Program-made: the position numbers and the translations under genes
Notes under the pieces: model-generated
Told to the model about the DNA's origin: nothing
The model's database searches: none
What the model saw: only the letters and a program-made list of their open reading frames with translations
Assembly (NCBI RefSeq): GCF_019915265.1
Contig: NZ_CP082780.1
Coordinates: forward strand, 1,364,001-1,428,000
From: Bacillus aquiflavi
Lineage (GTDB): Bacteria > Bacillota > Bacilli > Bacillales > Cytobacillaceae
Reading direction: 5' to 3'
Length of the DNA: 64,000 nt
Shown here: positions 1 through 9,629 of the stretch, piece by piece
Position numbering within the stretch: position 1 is the stretch's first letter
Layout of the letters: the number at the start of each line of letters is the position of its first letter

Positions 1-51
1 AAGAGACCATAGTCGAGTCACTGCGATCAAATATTACTAAATAGTAGAAAA

Positions 52-80
52 AAGGAGGAATCTAGCATTCCTCTTTTTAT
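52..80 (+). terminator. Terminator of an upstream gene
   Basis: A GAGGAAT/ATTCCTC stem with a short loop is followed by TTTTTAT. It lies before the first complete gene and probably ends transcription entering from the left of the window. Confidence 0.6.
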
Positions 81-105
81 ACTTCTTAATAAAGGAAGGG
101 TAAAA

Positions 106-1287
106 ATGACGGGTAAAAGGAAAAGCATCGCAGCCTTGATTGCTGTTTTTGTTGTATTGGCGGGAGGGATTTGCTTTTTTTTCTTTAAGTTTGGAGGGCA
201 TTCTGCTGTTACAAAAAAAGTGGATCTCAATCAGCCTTTTGCTAGTATCATCTATTCATCCTCAGCTGTTGTAGGTGAAGGTGAGAGCCATACTATTTTT
301 GTGAACAAAGAAGGCAAGATTTATGATATTAAAGGTGAAGGTGTAGAATCAAATGCAAATGCATTAATCGAAACAAAAGATCATCTAATTATGAATGAGA
401 AGACAAGTGTAAACACGATAAATAAAAAAACGAATGCCATTCATTCAAATCGCAGTACTTGTGAGATTTATTCAGGATATGGTCAATCTGCAGGTTTTTT
501 GGATGATAAAAATATTTATTATGCAATTTTTAATCAAGGATATAAAGATGATTTTGAAAGCTATCGCTCAACTATTAGATGGGGAATGAACAGTAAAAAT
601 AGTTGTAAAGATATTGAAGAATATATCATCACACAAGGAAATGATGGTCAAAAGATTTTCCTTATGACAACTGATTTAGAGCAGGATGGGGCAGAAAACT
701 TATATTTAATGACGCTTGAATTAAATGGTGAAAAGCTAAAGCAAAAGAAAACGTTACTAAGTGAAGCGAGTATTGAAATTCCGTTTTCTAACTTATTAGA
801 ATATAAAAATTCACTTTTCTTTACATACTATCATAAACAATCGGATAAAAGCTTTATTAAGTTGTTAGAGATTCATAAGCAAGACGCCGTCATCATTAAC
901 GATTATATTTTAAAAGAATACTTACCTAGCGAAGATCCTACATATTATCCATTTAACATGAACAGTTCTACAATAGTTGGCAACCAGCTTTACTTTGTCG
1001 ATGGCTTTGGAAATGTTTATTCCTTTCACCTAGATTCAAAAGAAGTGAACCGGCAGTTTTCCTTTTTAGATTATGAAAGAGATGAATATTACTATGACGA
1101 ATTTATTTATTTAAAAAACGACGACTTATACTTTTTTCATTACGACCGTGCTCTGAATACACATATGATCGATCAATATTCACTAAATGGGGAAAGGGTA
1201 GCGAGAGTAAAAGTACCTGATTTAAAGCAAGTTATTTCACAAGGCTTAACCGAGCAATTCATCTATGATTTTAAAGTGATTGATTAA
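106..1287 (+). CDS. Membrane-anchored extracytoplasmic protein, unknown function
   Basis: The 393-residue product starts with Lys/Arg residues and one hydrophobic segment (about residues 8-28, with a run of Phe). It therefore looks like a type II membrane anchor with a large outside domain. The outside part is rich in short beta-strand-like stretches and aromatic residues, such as 'NQLYFVDGFGNVYSF', which suggests a propeller-like fold; this is inference. I do not recognise the family. AAGGAAGGG before the ATG fits a ribosome binding site. It appears to be a single-gene unit, since a terminator precedes it and hairpins follow. Confidence 0.7.
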   Translation: MTGKRKSIAALIAVFVVLAGGICFFFFKFGGHSAVTKKVDLNQPFASIIYSSSAVVGEGESHTIFVNKEGKIYDIKGEGVESNANALIETKDHLIMNEKTSVNTINKKTNAIHSNRSTCEIYSGYGQSAGFLDDKNIYYAIFNQGYKDDFESYRSTIRWGMNSKNSCKDIEEYIITQGNDGQKIFLMTTDLEQDGAENLYLMTLELNGEKLKQKKTLLSEASIEIPFSNLLEYKNSLFFTYYHKQSDKSFIKLLEIHKQDAVIINDYILKEYLPSEDPTYYPFNMNSSTIVGNQLYFVDGFGNVYSFHLDSKEVNRQFSFLDYERDEYYYDEFIYLKNDDLYFFHYDRALNTHMIDQYSLNGERVARVKVPDLKQVISQGLTEQFIYDFKVID

Positions 1288-1379
1288 AAACGGTCAGCAC
1301 GTAGCTAAAGATGATCAGTTACGCTGTTTTGGCTTAGAATGCTTTACGTGTTACATATTTCATACTTTAAAATAAAGAT

Positions 1380-1526
1380 CTGCCCTTCGTTTGATGGGCA
1401 GTCATATTATAGATAAAAAATTCCGAAAGACTGCTTGAATACACCTGTCAGTTGAAGCGCTAAGCAATGAGGCAGAAGCGATCGTCTGTTAACAGTCAGC
1501 CCGCCCATTCGTTTGATGGGCGGGCT
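1380..1526. terminator. Two related hairpins between convergent genes
   Basis: Hairpins at 1380-1401 and 1498-1526 share the core TTCGTTTGATGGGC. The second has an 11-bp stem, AGCCCGCCCAT with its complement, followed on the plus strand by ATATTTAT. They lie between the plus-strand unknown gene and the end of the minus-strand TRAP operon and probably stop transcription from either side. Confidence 0.6.
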
Positions 1527-1538
1527 ATATTTATCTCG

Positions 1539-2816
1539 TTAATTATTCATAATCGTTGGAAGCCAAAGGACAAGATCTGGCCAGTAAGTAATCATAAGAA
1601 GGGAGGCAAGTGAAACAATTAAAAACGGCCAAATTGCTTTTGTTAATTGTTCAAGCTTTACTTGACCGAGTGCTGATGCAATATATAGCCCAGCACCTAC
1701 CGGCGGAGTTAATAAACCAATTGTTAAATTTAGACAAATAATGACCCCAAAGTGGACAGGATCAATATTAAAATTAGCCAGCAACGGCGTGAAAATCGGA
1801 ACTAGTATAATAAGAGCAGCAATTCCATCCATAACCATCCCTATTAATAGTAAGAATATGTTTACTAATAAGAGAAAAATAATTGGATTTTCTGTAAGAG
1901 ATACCATCCATTCAGCAATTGCTTGTGGAATTTGTTCAAAAGACAGCATCCAGCCGAATAAATTTGCCATAGCAATTAGCATTGTAATTGTCGCAGTAGT
2001 AATGGTTGTGTTAATTATCACTTTAGGAAGATCTTTAATTGTTAATTCCCGATAAAAAAAGAACCCGATTAACAGTGCGACAACACAGGCAATGGCAGCT
2101 GATTCAGTCGGTGTGAAAATTCCGCTTAATATCCCAGCAATAATAATAACAGGTACTAATAAAGCAGGGATCACTTCAATGAATGAACGTCCTATTTTAC
2201 TCAGACTGGCTCTTTCTGAACTTTGCCATTGCTGTTTTTTTCCTGTATAAGCGATAAGTAAAATAATACTAAGTCCAAGAATCAAGCCAGGTAAAATGCC
2301 TGCCAAAAACATCGTTCCAATTGATGCCCCGGATGAAACACCATAAATAATGAAGAGCATACTTGGAGGGATAATCGGTCCAAGCAGTCCGGCTGCTGCG
2401 GTTGTCGAAGCACTGAACTCTCTTGAATATCCTTCCTTTTCCATTGCTGGAACCATTGTTCTGCTCATCATCGCAATTTGCGCAGTTGCCGAACCGATAA
2501 TGGATGCTAAAAGCATATTAGAAACAACGTTTACATATGCCAAACCGCCTCTAAAGTGTCCAACGATTGTTTTTGAAAAATGAATCAGTCTTTTCGTAAT
2601 GCCGCCTGAGTTCATTAACTCTCCAGCAAGCATAAATAACGGAATTGCCAGTAATCCATAGCTTTCAAGCCCTGAATATAGGCGCTGTGGAGCTGTAGGC
2701 AGCAGTCCTAAATTATTACTTAAAATGATATATGAAATTGTTGTAATTCCAAGTACAAAAGCGATAGGCACTTGAAGTAAAAGCAAGATAATGAAGATGA
2801 TCAATGCTGCCAGCAA
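1539..2816 (-). CDS. dctM: TRAP transporter large permease (DctM family)
   Basis: The 425-residue, highly hydrophobic protein has about 12 membrane segments and typical DctM stretches such as 'LFMLAGELMNSGGIT', 'GSATAQIAMMSRTMVPAM' and 'TPPVGAGLYIASALGQ'. In tripartite ATP-independent periplasmic transporters this subunit is the sodium-driven translocation channel for organic acids. It follows dctQ with a gap of only three bases, so the two are co-transcribed. The substrate cannot be read from the sequence; dicarboxylates, sugar acids or other carboxylates are possible. Confidence 0.92.
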   Translation of the reverse strand: MLAALIIFIILLLLQVPIAFVLGITTISYIILSNNLGLLPTAPQRLYSGLESYGLLAIPLFMLAGELMNSGGITKRLIHFSKTIVGHFRGGLAYVNVVSNMLLASIIGSATAQIAMMSRTMVPAMEKEGYSREFSASTTAAAGLLGPIIPPSMLFIIYGVSSGASIGTMFLAGILPGLILGLSIILLIAYTGKKQQWQSSERASLSKIGRSFIEVIPALLVPVIIIAGILSGIFTPTESAAIACVVALLIGFFFYRELTIKDLPKVIINTTITTATITMLIAMANLFGWMLSFEQIPQAIAEWMVSLTENPIIFLLLVNIFLLLIGMVMDGIAALIILVPIFTPLLANFNIDPVHFGVIICLNLTIGLLTPPVGAGLYIASALGQVKLEQLTKAIWPFLIVSLASLLMITYWPDLVLWLPTIMNN

Positions 2817-2819
2817 ATG

Positions 2820-3308
2820 TTACGCCTCCTTTTCTTGACGGAATTTTTTGATTAGTAAATCTAGAGAGTGAATAAAGATAAAAAAGAAGCTGACAGGAAC
2901 GCTTAAATAAGCAATGATCATTGGCATCTGCATCGAATTGGATTTTTGCAATAAGACTGTAGGCGACGAAAGCCAAATAACTGACAAGTAGAAAATATAT
3001 ACAACGAACAATAATAAAGCTAAAATACTGATTGCCATTAAAATCATTCTTAATTTCCCATGAAACTTGTCCATAAAAAGTGTAATTACAGCAGACTTTT
3101 GGCTTTTAATCCCCATGCTCCCGCCGATGAAAGTAAGCCAGACGAGCGAAAAAATAGCCGTTTCTTCTGACCATGTTAAAGGAGCATTTAAAGCGTACCG
3201 AAAGACAACTCCTGCAAAAAGCGAGCTAAGCATTAACGTGCATAATATAATCGCTAAGAGCTTTTCAATGTTAAAAACCAAGTTACTTATTTTGTGAATG
3301 AAATTCAT
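2820..3308 (-). CDS. dctQ: TRAP transporter small permease (DctQ family)
   Basis: The product has four predicted membrane segments and the DctQ-like stretch 'RYALNAPLTWSEE' about 45 residues in, typical of the small TRAP subunit that supports DctM. I place the start at the ATG (MNFIHK) because GGAGGAGG lies four bases upstream; an in-frame upstream ATG would overlap dctP. The gene sits between dctP and dctM in one operon. Confidence 0.9.
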   Translation of the reverse strand: MNFIHKISNLVFNIEKLLAIILCTLMLSSLFAGVVFRYALNAPLTWSEETAIFSLVWLTFIGGSMGIKSQKSAVITLFMDKFHGKLRMILMAISILALLLFVVYIFYLSVIWLSSPTVLLQKSNSMQMPMIIAYLSVPVSFFFIFIHSLDLLIKKFRQEKEA

Positions 3309-3321
3309 ACTGCCTCCTCCA

Positions 3322-4341
3322 TTATTCAAGCGACTCTATAAATGATTTAATAATCGGAGATTGTTGTTGATATTTTTCTTGAATTTCCTTTTTAATAGCA
3401 GCAAATGAACTGATATCAGATAGTTCTTCTACCTCTACACCAGCCGCTTTAAGCTTTTCAAGATTCTCCTCTTCACGTTTAATTGCTTCCTCGACCCCCC
3501 AATCAACTGCTGTTTTAATCGCTTCGTTCACAATATGTTGATCTTCTTTTGACAAGCTTGAGTACGATTGTTTACTCATGACAATGACTGCTGGAAATGT
3601 CATATGATTTGTTAACGTTAATTGCTTCGCGTTCTCATAATATTTTTCAGTTACTAGCGCATCTAAATCAATATCAATTCCATCAATGACACCAGTTTGA
3701 AGTGACGTATAAACTTCCGGAAGCGGCATTGCAGTAGGACCTGCTCCAGTAGCCTTCCAGAAATCTTGAATGATTGGGCTTCCGATAATTCTTACTTTTT
3801 TACCTTTAAGATCATGGGGCGATGAAATATGATCATCTTTCAATAAAATGTGGCGATTACCGACAAAAATAAAATCTAAACCAACTAACCCTTGGTCTTC
3901 CAGCTCTTTTAACATTTCGCGTGCTGCCTCAGATTGTCTAGCCTTATTAGCTTCATCTAAGTTTTTAAATGTAAAAGGTAAAAACCACGCATTTAAAGAT
4001 TCTTGACGTGTACTCATATAGGCGTTCGTTAAAAATCCAAAATCAATTGATCCCGTTTCAAGCTGTTGCACCATATCTTTTTCTTGTCCTAATTGGGATG
4101 CAGGATAAATTTCAAGCTTCATTCTCCCGTTTGACAGCGATTCAAGCTCTTCGCCAAATTTCTCTGCGGTTTTGTGCCATATATGATCTTTTTGCGTCAC
4201 ATGAGAAACCTTAAATGTGTAGGCTGAATTCTCATTGTTTGATGATTCAGTTTTCTTTGAGTTGTTTCCACAGCCTGTGATCGTGAAAGTAAGGACTACA
4301 AAAAAAAAAAGAGCTAGCAATTTTGTGTAAGTTGTTTTCAT
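3322..4341 (-). CDS. dctP: TRAP transporter substrate-binding lipoprotein (DctP family)
   Basis: The protein begins with a lipoprotein signal peptide ending 'TITGCG', so it is tethered outside the membrane by a lipidated Cys. The mature part shows DctP hallmarks: 'YPASQLGQEKDMVQQLETG', 'KGKKVRI' and 'EVYTSLQTGVIDGIDI', the last being the region around the substrate-contacting Arg and the dimer helix. It captures an organic acid and delivers it to DctQM. The start has AAAGGGGGG eight bases upstream. An A11 run lies in the Phe-rich signal peptide codons and does not break the frame. Confidence 0.92.
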   Translation of the reverse strand: MKTTYTKLLALFFFVVLTFTITGCGNNSKKTESSNNENSAYTFKVSHVTQKDHIWHKTAEKFGEELESLSNGRMKLEIYPASQLGQEKDMVQQLETGSIDFGFLTNAYMSTRQESLNAWFLPFTFKNLDEANKARQSEAAREMLKELEDQGLVGLDFIFVGNRHILLKDDHISSPHDLKGKKVRIIGSPIIQDFWKATGAGPTAMPLPEVYTSLQTGVIDGIDIDLDALVTEKYYENAKQLTLTNHMTFPAVIVMSKQSYSSLSKEDQHIVNEAIKTAVDWGVEEAIKREEENLEKLKAAGVEVEELSDISSFAAIKKEIQEKYQQQSPIIKSFIESLE

Positions 4342-4362
4342 GTAAAATTCCCCCCTTTGTTG

Positions 4363-4376
4363 TGAAAGTGTTTTCA
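4363..4376. promoter_or_regulatory. cre-like site (CcpA) in the dctP leader
   Basis: TGAAAGTGTTTTCA matches the Bacillus catabolite-responsive element TGWAANCGNTNWCA at all but one position. It lies between the dctP promoter and ribosome binding site, where CcpA would act as a roadblock. Inferred from sequence only. Confidence 0.5.
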
Positions 4377-4466
4377 ATTATCAATAGCTTAATAGGCAGG
4401 ATAAATAGATTATATTTATGTGCGATATCGCTGAAATCCTGCAATCCCCGTTTACATTATCGAAAT

Positions 4467-4514
4467 AGTGAATTCAATTCACTTTTATTATAACGGGATC
4501 GAATTGATTGTCAA
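4467..4514 (-). promoter_or_regulatory. dctPQM promoter with overlapping palindromic operator
   Basis: On the minus strand there is TTGACA (4509-4514), a 16-base spacer and TATAAT (4487-4492). The palindrome AGTGAATT-C-AATTCACT (4467-4483) lies just downstream, around the expected start point. The IclR-family gene next door is the obvious candidate binder; this is inference. Confidence 0.65.
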
Positions 4515-4635
4515 AAAAAATTTAGAAAATTTATTTTATTTGAAAATTTTACAATTCAATATGTAAGATGAATAATCGAAGGTGGATGTCTGTTTTTAAC
4601 GTTAAAGGAATGAGGGCGTGCTATTTTTAATCAAT

Positions 4636-4668
4636 AAAGCCAACAAATCGAAGGAGATTGTTGGCTTT
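4636..4668 (-). terminator. Terminator after the IclR regulator gene
   Basis: The arms AAAGCCAACAA and TTGTTGGCTTT pair perfectly, and TTTATT follows on the minus strand, 36 bases past the stop codon of the regulator. It separates the regulator from the TRAP operon. Confidence 0.7.
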
Positions 4669-4703
4669 AGACTGTAAAAATGATTGGGGAAATAATCCAA
4701 TAT

Positions 4704-5483
4704 TTACTTTGCGCTTTTATCTTTTTGATAACCGAAAATGTTAGAAATCTCGGTTGACATGTTTAGCAAATATGCAGCAGTTTTGCTTTCAATTGTTTGT
4801 GGAATATGCTGAGAAAATCCAACAACGGTTATTGCACCGAGCAAACTAGCACTGTAGTTAAACAAAGGAATAGAAATAGATGATACGAATGGGACAAGAG
4901 GTTCCTTTGCAAAAGCAATGTGATTTTTTTTAATCTCTTGCGTTTCTTGTTCAAATAACATTTGCTCTTCATTAGATAGTAGATTTAATTCATTTGTTTT
5001 CCATTCTTTTATAAGAGCTTGATCGTTAAATACCGAAAATATTTTCCCTGAAGATGACAAAATAGGTAATTTAGTTCCTATTTGTGCACCGATATTTAAG
5101 CCTTGACTTGAACTCCAAATATTAGCAATCACAGGACCTTCATATGTCCATACGGCTAATAGTGAAGTTAATGAAGTATTTCGGCTTATTTCTTGTAAAT
5201 ATGGCGTTACTTTACTAATCGTATCTTGGTGACCAATCGCTGCCACACCATATTCAATTAGTTTACTTCCAAGTATGTATGTTCCTTCTCTTTTATCTCG
5301 ATGTAGAAGGCCTAAATGTGTTAACGTATTTAAATATTTATAAAGGTTACTTTTGGTAATATTAGACAATTCCTGTATGTCAGAAAACTTTAGCGGTTGT
5401 TCCTGTGACGCGATTAACTCGACAATGCTCATACCTAATTGAAGTGATTGAATCATAGAATTATTTTTTTTCTCATTAACCAT
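4704..5483 (-). CDS. IclR-family transcriptional regulator
   Basis: The 259-residue protein has an N-terminal winged helix (about residues 10-75: 'MSIVELIASQEQPLKFSDIQ', then 'SNLYKYLNTLTHLGLL') and a C-terminal effector-binding IclR domain ending 'ISNIFGY'. IclR proteins sense small organic acids and control uptake or catabolic genes. It lies directly upstream of the DctPQM operon on the same strand, so it probably controls that transporter through the palindrome at 4467-4483. The start has GAGGAG ten bases upstream. Confidence 0.88.
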   Translation of the reverse strand: MVNEKKNNSMIQSLQLGMSIVELIASQEQPLKFSDIQELSNITKSNLYKYLNTLTHLGLLHRDKREGTYILGSKLIEYGVAAIGHQDTISKVTPYLQEISRNTSLTSLLAVWTYEGPVIANIWSSSQGLNIGAQIGTKLPILSSSGKIFSVFNDQALIKEWKTNELNLLSNEEQMLFEQETQEIKKNHIAFAKEPLVPFVSSISIPLFNYSASLLGAITVVGFSQHIPQTIESKTAAYLLNMSTEISNIFGYQKDKSAK

Positions 5484-5923
5484 TCTTTTATTCTCCTCGA
5501 TAAGATCAAATTTTCCTCAGTATATCAGAGAAAAGCGTTTCCATCCAAAAGTTGAGAAAAATAACAATAAAAATAGTCTCCTTATTATGGTAAAAGAACA
5601 TGTAAATGTTCATTTGGAACGAGGACGATCATTAAAAAATTTGAAAATATTTACTTTAAATATATATTTTAATACAAACTAAATAACACGGATCGATTCT
5701 TTATAAAAAGTGACAATTTAATGACCAAAATGTTCTCTTGATCGGTTTAGGCTTGAACTGATGATAATTCTTAAAAATCCCCTTTATCACAAGCTCCAAG
5801 CAGGTTTAACACTGTCAATATGTTTAAAAACTGTCGCTTAGATTTTACAGATTCATCACAATTTAATTCTATACTAAAGGCGTTAAGTAAATACAACAAA
5901 CTTCATGGATGGAGGGGGAAGAG
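5484..5923. other. Intergenic region, 440 bases
   Basis: AT-rich space between the divergent IclR regulator and the cytochrome bd-type operon. It must hold promoters for both, but I see no convincing -35/-10 pair, riboswitch or RNA gene. Confidence 0.4.
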
Positions 5924-7261
5924 ATGAACTTTCCTGTCGTTGAATTCCCGTGGCTTGGAAATGGAACAGTAATTGCTATTATTGCAATTATTCACGTAAT
6001 TGTTAGCCATGGAGTAGCTATCGGGGCTTCGACCTTAATGGTATCCCTCGAATATAGGGGGATGAAAACGAACAATGAAAAGCTTGATGGAGTGGCGCGG
6101 AAGTTTAGTAAATGGATACTAATCATAACGACCACAGTTGGTGCGATAACAGGGGTTGGAATTTGGTTCTCTACAACTGTCATCCAACCAGATTCAATCG
6201 GTTCATTACTGAGAATTTTCTTTTGGGCATGGTTTGCAGAATGGATCGTCTTTATAACAGAAGTGGTTCTTTTAATCATTTATTTCTACACATGGGATAA
6301 ATTTAAAGGAGCTAAAAAGGTTATTCATAACCGAATTGGTTGGGCGCTTGTCATCTTTTCATGGTTGACTGCAGCCATTATTACTGGAATTTTATCAGCA
6401 AAATTAACTCCAGGAAAATGGACAGAAACATTATCATTCTGGAATGCATTTTTCAATCCAACTTACATGCCGTCTCTAGCTTTTAGAACGTTTATTGCTT
6501 TAATGTTAGCGGTTGCATTAATTGCCTTTCTTATTAATATTTTTATCAAGGATAAGGATTTACAAAAAGAGGTTTATAAAGTATTTAGTTTTTGGACAGC
6601 CATCTCCTTGCCAGCTATCTTAATAACTGGTGCCTGGTATTTGGCCAACATTCCACAAGAAGCTTATGACCTTGTCGTTTGGTCAACTGGAATGAGCGAA
6701 AACATGTTTAAAATCGTTAATCTTCTTGGTCTTGCTGCTTTTCTTATTTTTGCATTTTGGATGGCGAAATCACCCAAGAAAGTACCGCTTATTTTATCAC
6801 TTGGAGTATTGGTTGCTTCAATGGGATTCATTGCAGAGTTTGAAATGGTACGCGAATCTGTTCGTAAACCGTATATCATTTATAACTATATGTATGCCAA
6901 CGGTACACTGGCGAAAGATAAGGAACAGTATAAAGAAGAAGGATATTTGGCAAACTCTACTTTTGCAAAGGTGAAGGAAGTAACAGAAGAAAATAAAATG
7001 GAAGCTGGCCGTGAATTGTATAAAGGTCAATGTTTAGTTTGTCACACTGTCGATGGTTGGAGAGATAAACGCGCATTTTCTAATCGTCTTAACGGCTGGA
7101 CAGAGGATTCAATAGCAAATTATATTACAACCCTTCATGAGACAAGATATTTTATGCCTCCATTTATGGGAACAGATGAAGAACGTAAGGCATTAGCACA
7201 TTACTTGTATAATGTTGTCAATGAAGAAAATCAATCAACAGCAATGGAGGGGGATCAATAA
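5924..7261 (+). CDS. Cytochrome bd-superfamily subunit with C-terminal heme c domain
   Basis: This 445-residue membrane protein resembles CydA (cytochrome bd oxidase subunit I). It has about nine membrane segments, His residues in the first helix ('IIHVIVSHGVAIGAS'), and the helix 'WFAEWIVFITEVVLL'. The end is unusual: about residues 355-435 form a cytochrome c domain with the heme motif C370-L-V-C373-H374 and the possible Met ligand in 'RYFMPPFMG'. I see no long quinol-binding Q loop. Superfamily members with such a heme c tail (called OR-C in the published classification) have been proposed to take electrons from something other than quinol. I chose ATG 5924 because GGAGGGGG lies just upstream. 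Confidence 0.8.
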   Translation: MNFPVVEFPWLGNGTVIAIIAIIHVIVSHGVAIGASTLMVSLEYRGMKTNNEKLDGVARKFSKWILIITTTVGAITGVGIWFSTTVIQPDSIGSLLRIFFWAWFAEWIVFITEVVLLIIYFYTWDKFKGAKKVIHNRIGWALVIFSWLTAAIITGILSAKLTPGKWTETLSFWNAFFNPTYMPSLAFRTFIALMLAVALIAFLINIFIKDKDLQKEVYKVFSFWTAISLPAILITGAWYLANIPQEAYDLVVWSTGMSENMFKIVNLLGLAAFLIFAFWMAKSPKKVPLILSLGVLVASMGFIAEFEMVRESVRKPYIIYNYMYANGTLAKDKEQYKEEGYLANSTFAKVKEVTEENKMEAGRELYKGQCLVCHTVDGWRDKRAFSNRLNGWTEDSIANYITTLHETRYFMPPFMGTDEERKALAHYLYNVVNEENQSTAMEGDQ

Positions 7262-8319
7262 TGTGGCAATTAGGGTCGATTATACCGAAAGATATTGAAT
7301 TAGTGATCCCAGGAAATATTGGTTTTTTTGAAATCTTACTTGTTATTAGCTTTTTACTTCACATTTTATTTGTTAACATTACAGTCGGTTCTTCATCCCT
7401 TGCTGTTTTTCAAGAAATAAAAGGGATCGTTAAGAAAGATAAAAAATACGACAACTTAGCTTTCCAATTAGCAACACATGCATCGATAATGAAAAGTATT
7501 GCTGTTGTAATTGGGGTAGCGCCGTTATTAATTATTAGTGTTATTTACACACAATATTTTTATCCATCAACATTATTAATTGGTAAGGCTTGGTTGTCAC
7601 TTATTATTCTATTAATCGCTGCTTTTCTCATTTTATATTTATATAAATTTAGTTGGGATAAAATGGGCGGAGGAAAAAAGAAACTACACGTTTTAATTGG
7701 TGCAACTGGTAGTTTACTATTACTATTTGTTCCACTCATTTTCATTGTGAACGTTGTCTCAATGCTTTATCCAGAAATGTGGGAAGGCTCAAAAGGATTT
7801 TTCCATGGTTTAGTATACTATCCACAAATTTGGCAAAGATATTTCCACTTTATTTTAGCAAGCTTTGCCGTTGCAGGATTTTATCTATACTTTTGGAATG
7901 CACGAGCTGAGAGAAAAATTGCTGATAGAGCGGGCATGACGAAAGAAGAAAAAGCAGAAGTCGTTAAAGATGGCAAAAAGTTTGGTGTAAAAGTAATGCT
8001 TTGGACAACATTACTTCAATTAGTAGCAGGAACTGTTTTATTAATGAGTTTTGAACGCGATATTATGATGCTTTATATGGGAGATAGTGCTTTACTAACA
8101 GGACTGCTAATAGGTTCAATCTTTATCACTCTATTACTTTCTTTCTTCTTATATTTATTGTTAAAGCATGATAAAAGAAAATACTTTATTTTATCTATGA
8201 CTACTTTCGTTCTTGTTCTTGGTTTAATGGGATGGATGCGCCACGAATTGCGTGAATCCTACTTAGAACCGTATAAGGCTGATAACGTAAGAACAACTTC
8301 TATAGAAGTAAGCGAATAA
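7261..8319 (+). CDS. Second subunit of the cytochrome bd-like complex (CydA-related)
   Basis: The ATG overlaps the stop of the previous gene (TAATG), so the two are translationally coupled and probably form one complex. The 352-residue product has about eight membrane helices. Its first helix ('HILFVNITVGSSSLAVFQE') parallels that of subunit I, so it looks like a CydA-like paralogue and not an ordinary CydB. 'YYPQIWQRYFHFILASFAVAG' contains further possible heme-ligand His residues. It has no CXXCH motif. Its exact role is inferred from its position. Confidence 0.72.
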   Translation: MWQLGSIIPKDIELVIPGNIGFFEILLVISFLLHILFVNITVGSSSLAVFQEIKGIVKKDKKYDNLAFQLATHASIMKSIAVVIGVAPLLIISVIYTQYFYPSTLLIGKAWLSLIILLIAAFLILYLYKFSWDKMGGGKKKLHVLIGATGSLLLLFVPLIFIVNVVSMLYPEMWEGSKGFFHGLVYYPQIWQRYFHFILASFAVAGFYLYFWNARAERKIADRAGMTKEEKAEVVKDGKKFGVKVMLWTTLLQLVAGTVLLMSFERDIMMLYMGDSALLTGLLIGSIFITLLLSFFLYLLLKHDKRKYFILSMTTFVLVLGLMGWMRHELRESYLEPYKADNVRTTSIEVSE

Positions 8320-8346
8320 GAGAATGAAAAAATAATAACGACAAAC

Positions 8347-8386
8347 ACAGCATCTGTCTATAAACATGATAGATGCTGTTTATTTT
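8347..8386 (+). terminator. Terminator of the cytochrome operon
   Basis: The arms ACAGCATCT and AGATGCTGT are followed by TTATTTTTT, 27 bases after the second gene's stop codon. Confidence 0.8.
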
Positions 8387-8492
8387 TTGATAGCTATGTT
8401 ATCTAACACGATGATTTATTAGAAAGACCTTTTTCTAAAGTAGAAAAGCGTATGAGGTCACTATCTCATAAGAATCAACAAAATAAAGTCTG

Positions 8493-9414
8493 TTAAAACT
8501 TTGTTTCAATTTTGCTTTGTGAGTGAGACTTACTATTTTCCCCCTTTTTCATATTTGCAAGAAAGACGCCAAAAAGCGTTATACATCCGCCAATTATCGT
8601 AAGCTGAGTTGGTGATTCACCGAGCCAGATCCAAGAAATTATAAATGCAAGAGCAGGAATTAAATAAAGGGAGCTTGTCGCTTCAGAAGCCCCGACACGA
8701 CTTGTAACATAGGCTAAAGCGATATAAGCAATTACAGTTGGAAAGATTCCTAAGTAAACGACATTCAAGGTCACTTTAAACGGAGCTGCCATTATTTCCT
8801 CACCAAGTCCAGGAAGAAATATAAGCATAAACAACGTTCCAGCCCAGAGACAATAAGTCGTAAATGCAAGTGATCCATATTTTTTTAAATAAGGCTTTTG
8901 AAAGGCAAAATAAATACTCTCGACAAAAGCGGCAATAAGAACGAATAATGCCCCGCTATTCAAATGAAGGTGATCTGAAGAGCCGAGGGAAATGAAGGCA
9001 ACGCCTAATAAACTAACGACTGCGCCAATCCAAGCCGATATTTTTAATCGTTCTTTGAAAAAGAATAACGATAATAGAGCAGTAAAAATGGGCGCTGTTG
9101 AAATAATTAAACTAGCGGCACCAGCGCTCACTGTCATTTCTCCATAGTTTAAAGCTGTATGATAGGCAGCAAAGCCGAATCCCCCAAGAAGCAAAATCAT
9201 CGGAATATCTTTTATATGTGGCAGCCTCATGCGCGTAATAAGAGCGAAAATGACAAGAGCGAGAGATCCAACAAGAAGACGCAGTAAAGTTAAATGCAAA
9301 GGGCTATATGCTTCTAAGCCAATTCGAATCGCTGGAAATGCCGAAGCCCAAAGAAAAAAATAGTTATGCTGTACCCTATAAATACTGACGGTGTTTTTTT
9401 TTTTTCTCTTTCAT
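8493..9414 (-). pseudogene. EamA/DMT-family exporter, frameshifted near its start
   Basis: From 9299 down the frame reads as a drug/metabolite transporter of about ten helices in two EamA repeats ('YHTALNYGEMTVSAGAASLI', 'GASEATSSLYLIPALAFI'). The normal first helix is in another frame: an ATG at 9412-9414, with AAGGAAG upstream, opens 'MKEKKKKTPSVFIGYSIT', and 'WASAFPAIRIGLEAYSP' follows only after a shift. Adding one base to the seven-base homopolymer at 9354-9360 restores a full-length protein. It may be a real mutation or a sequencing error. The MocR regulator is divergent, a common pairing for such exporters. Confidence 0.75.
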
Positions 9415-9629
9415 GATTTATTTAACACTTCCTTAAAAAAATTTCGCATTTTGCATTTCGTTATGACTTGTTTCCACCTAAATAGCAATCGTTTCATTTT
9501 TCGAGGAAAAAAAACTTTTTTTTCTTTTTATTTAATTCATCTTTTTTATTTTACGGACTATTTGCAAAAATGTCCTCAACCAGTTAGTCTAAAAAAGACC
9601 AACCACCTTTTTAAATGAGGGATTGTAAG

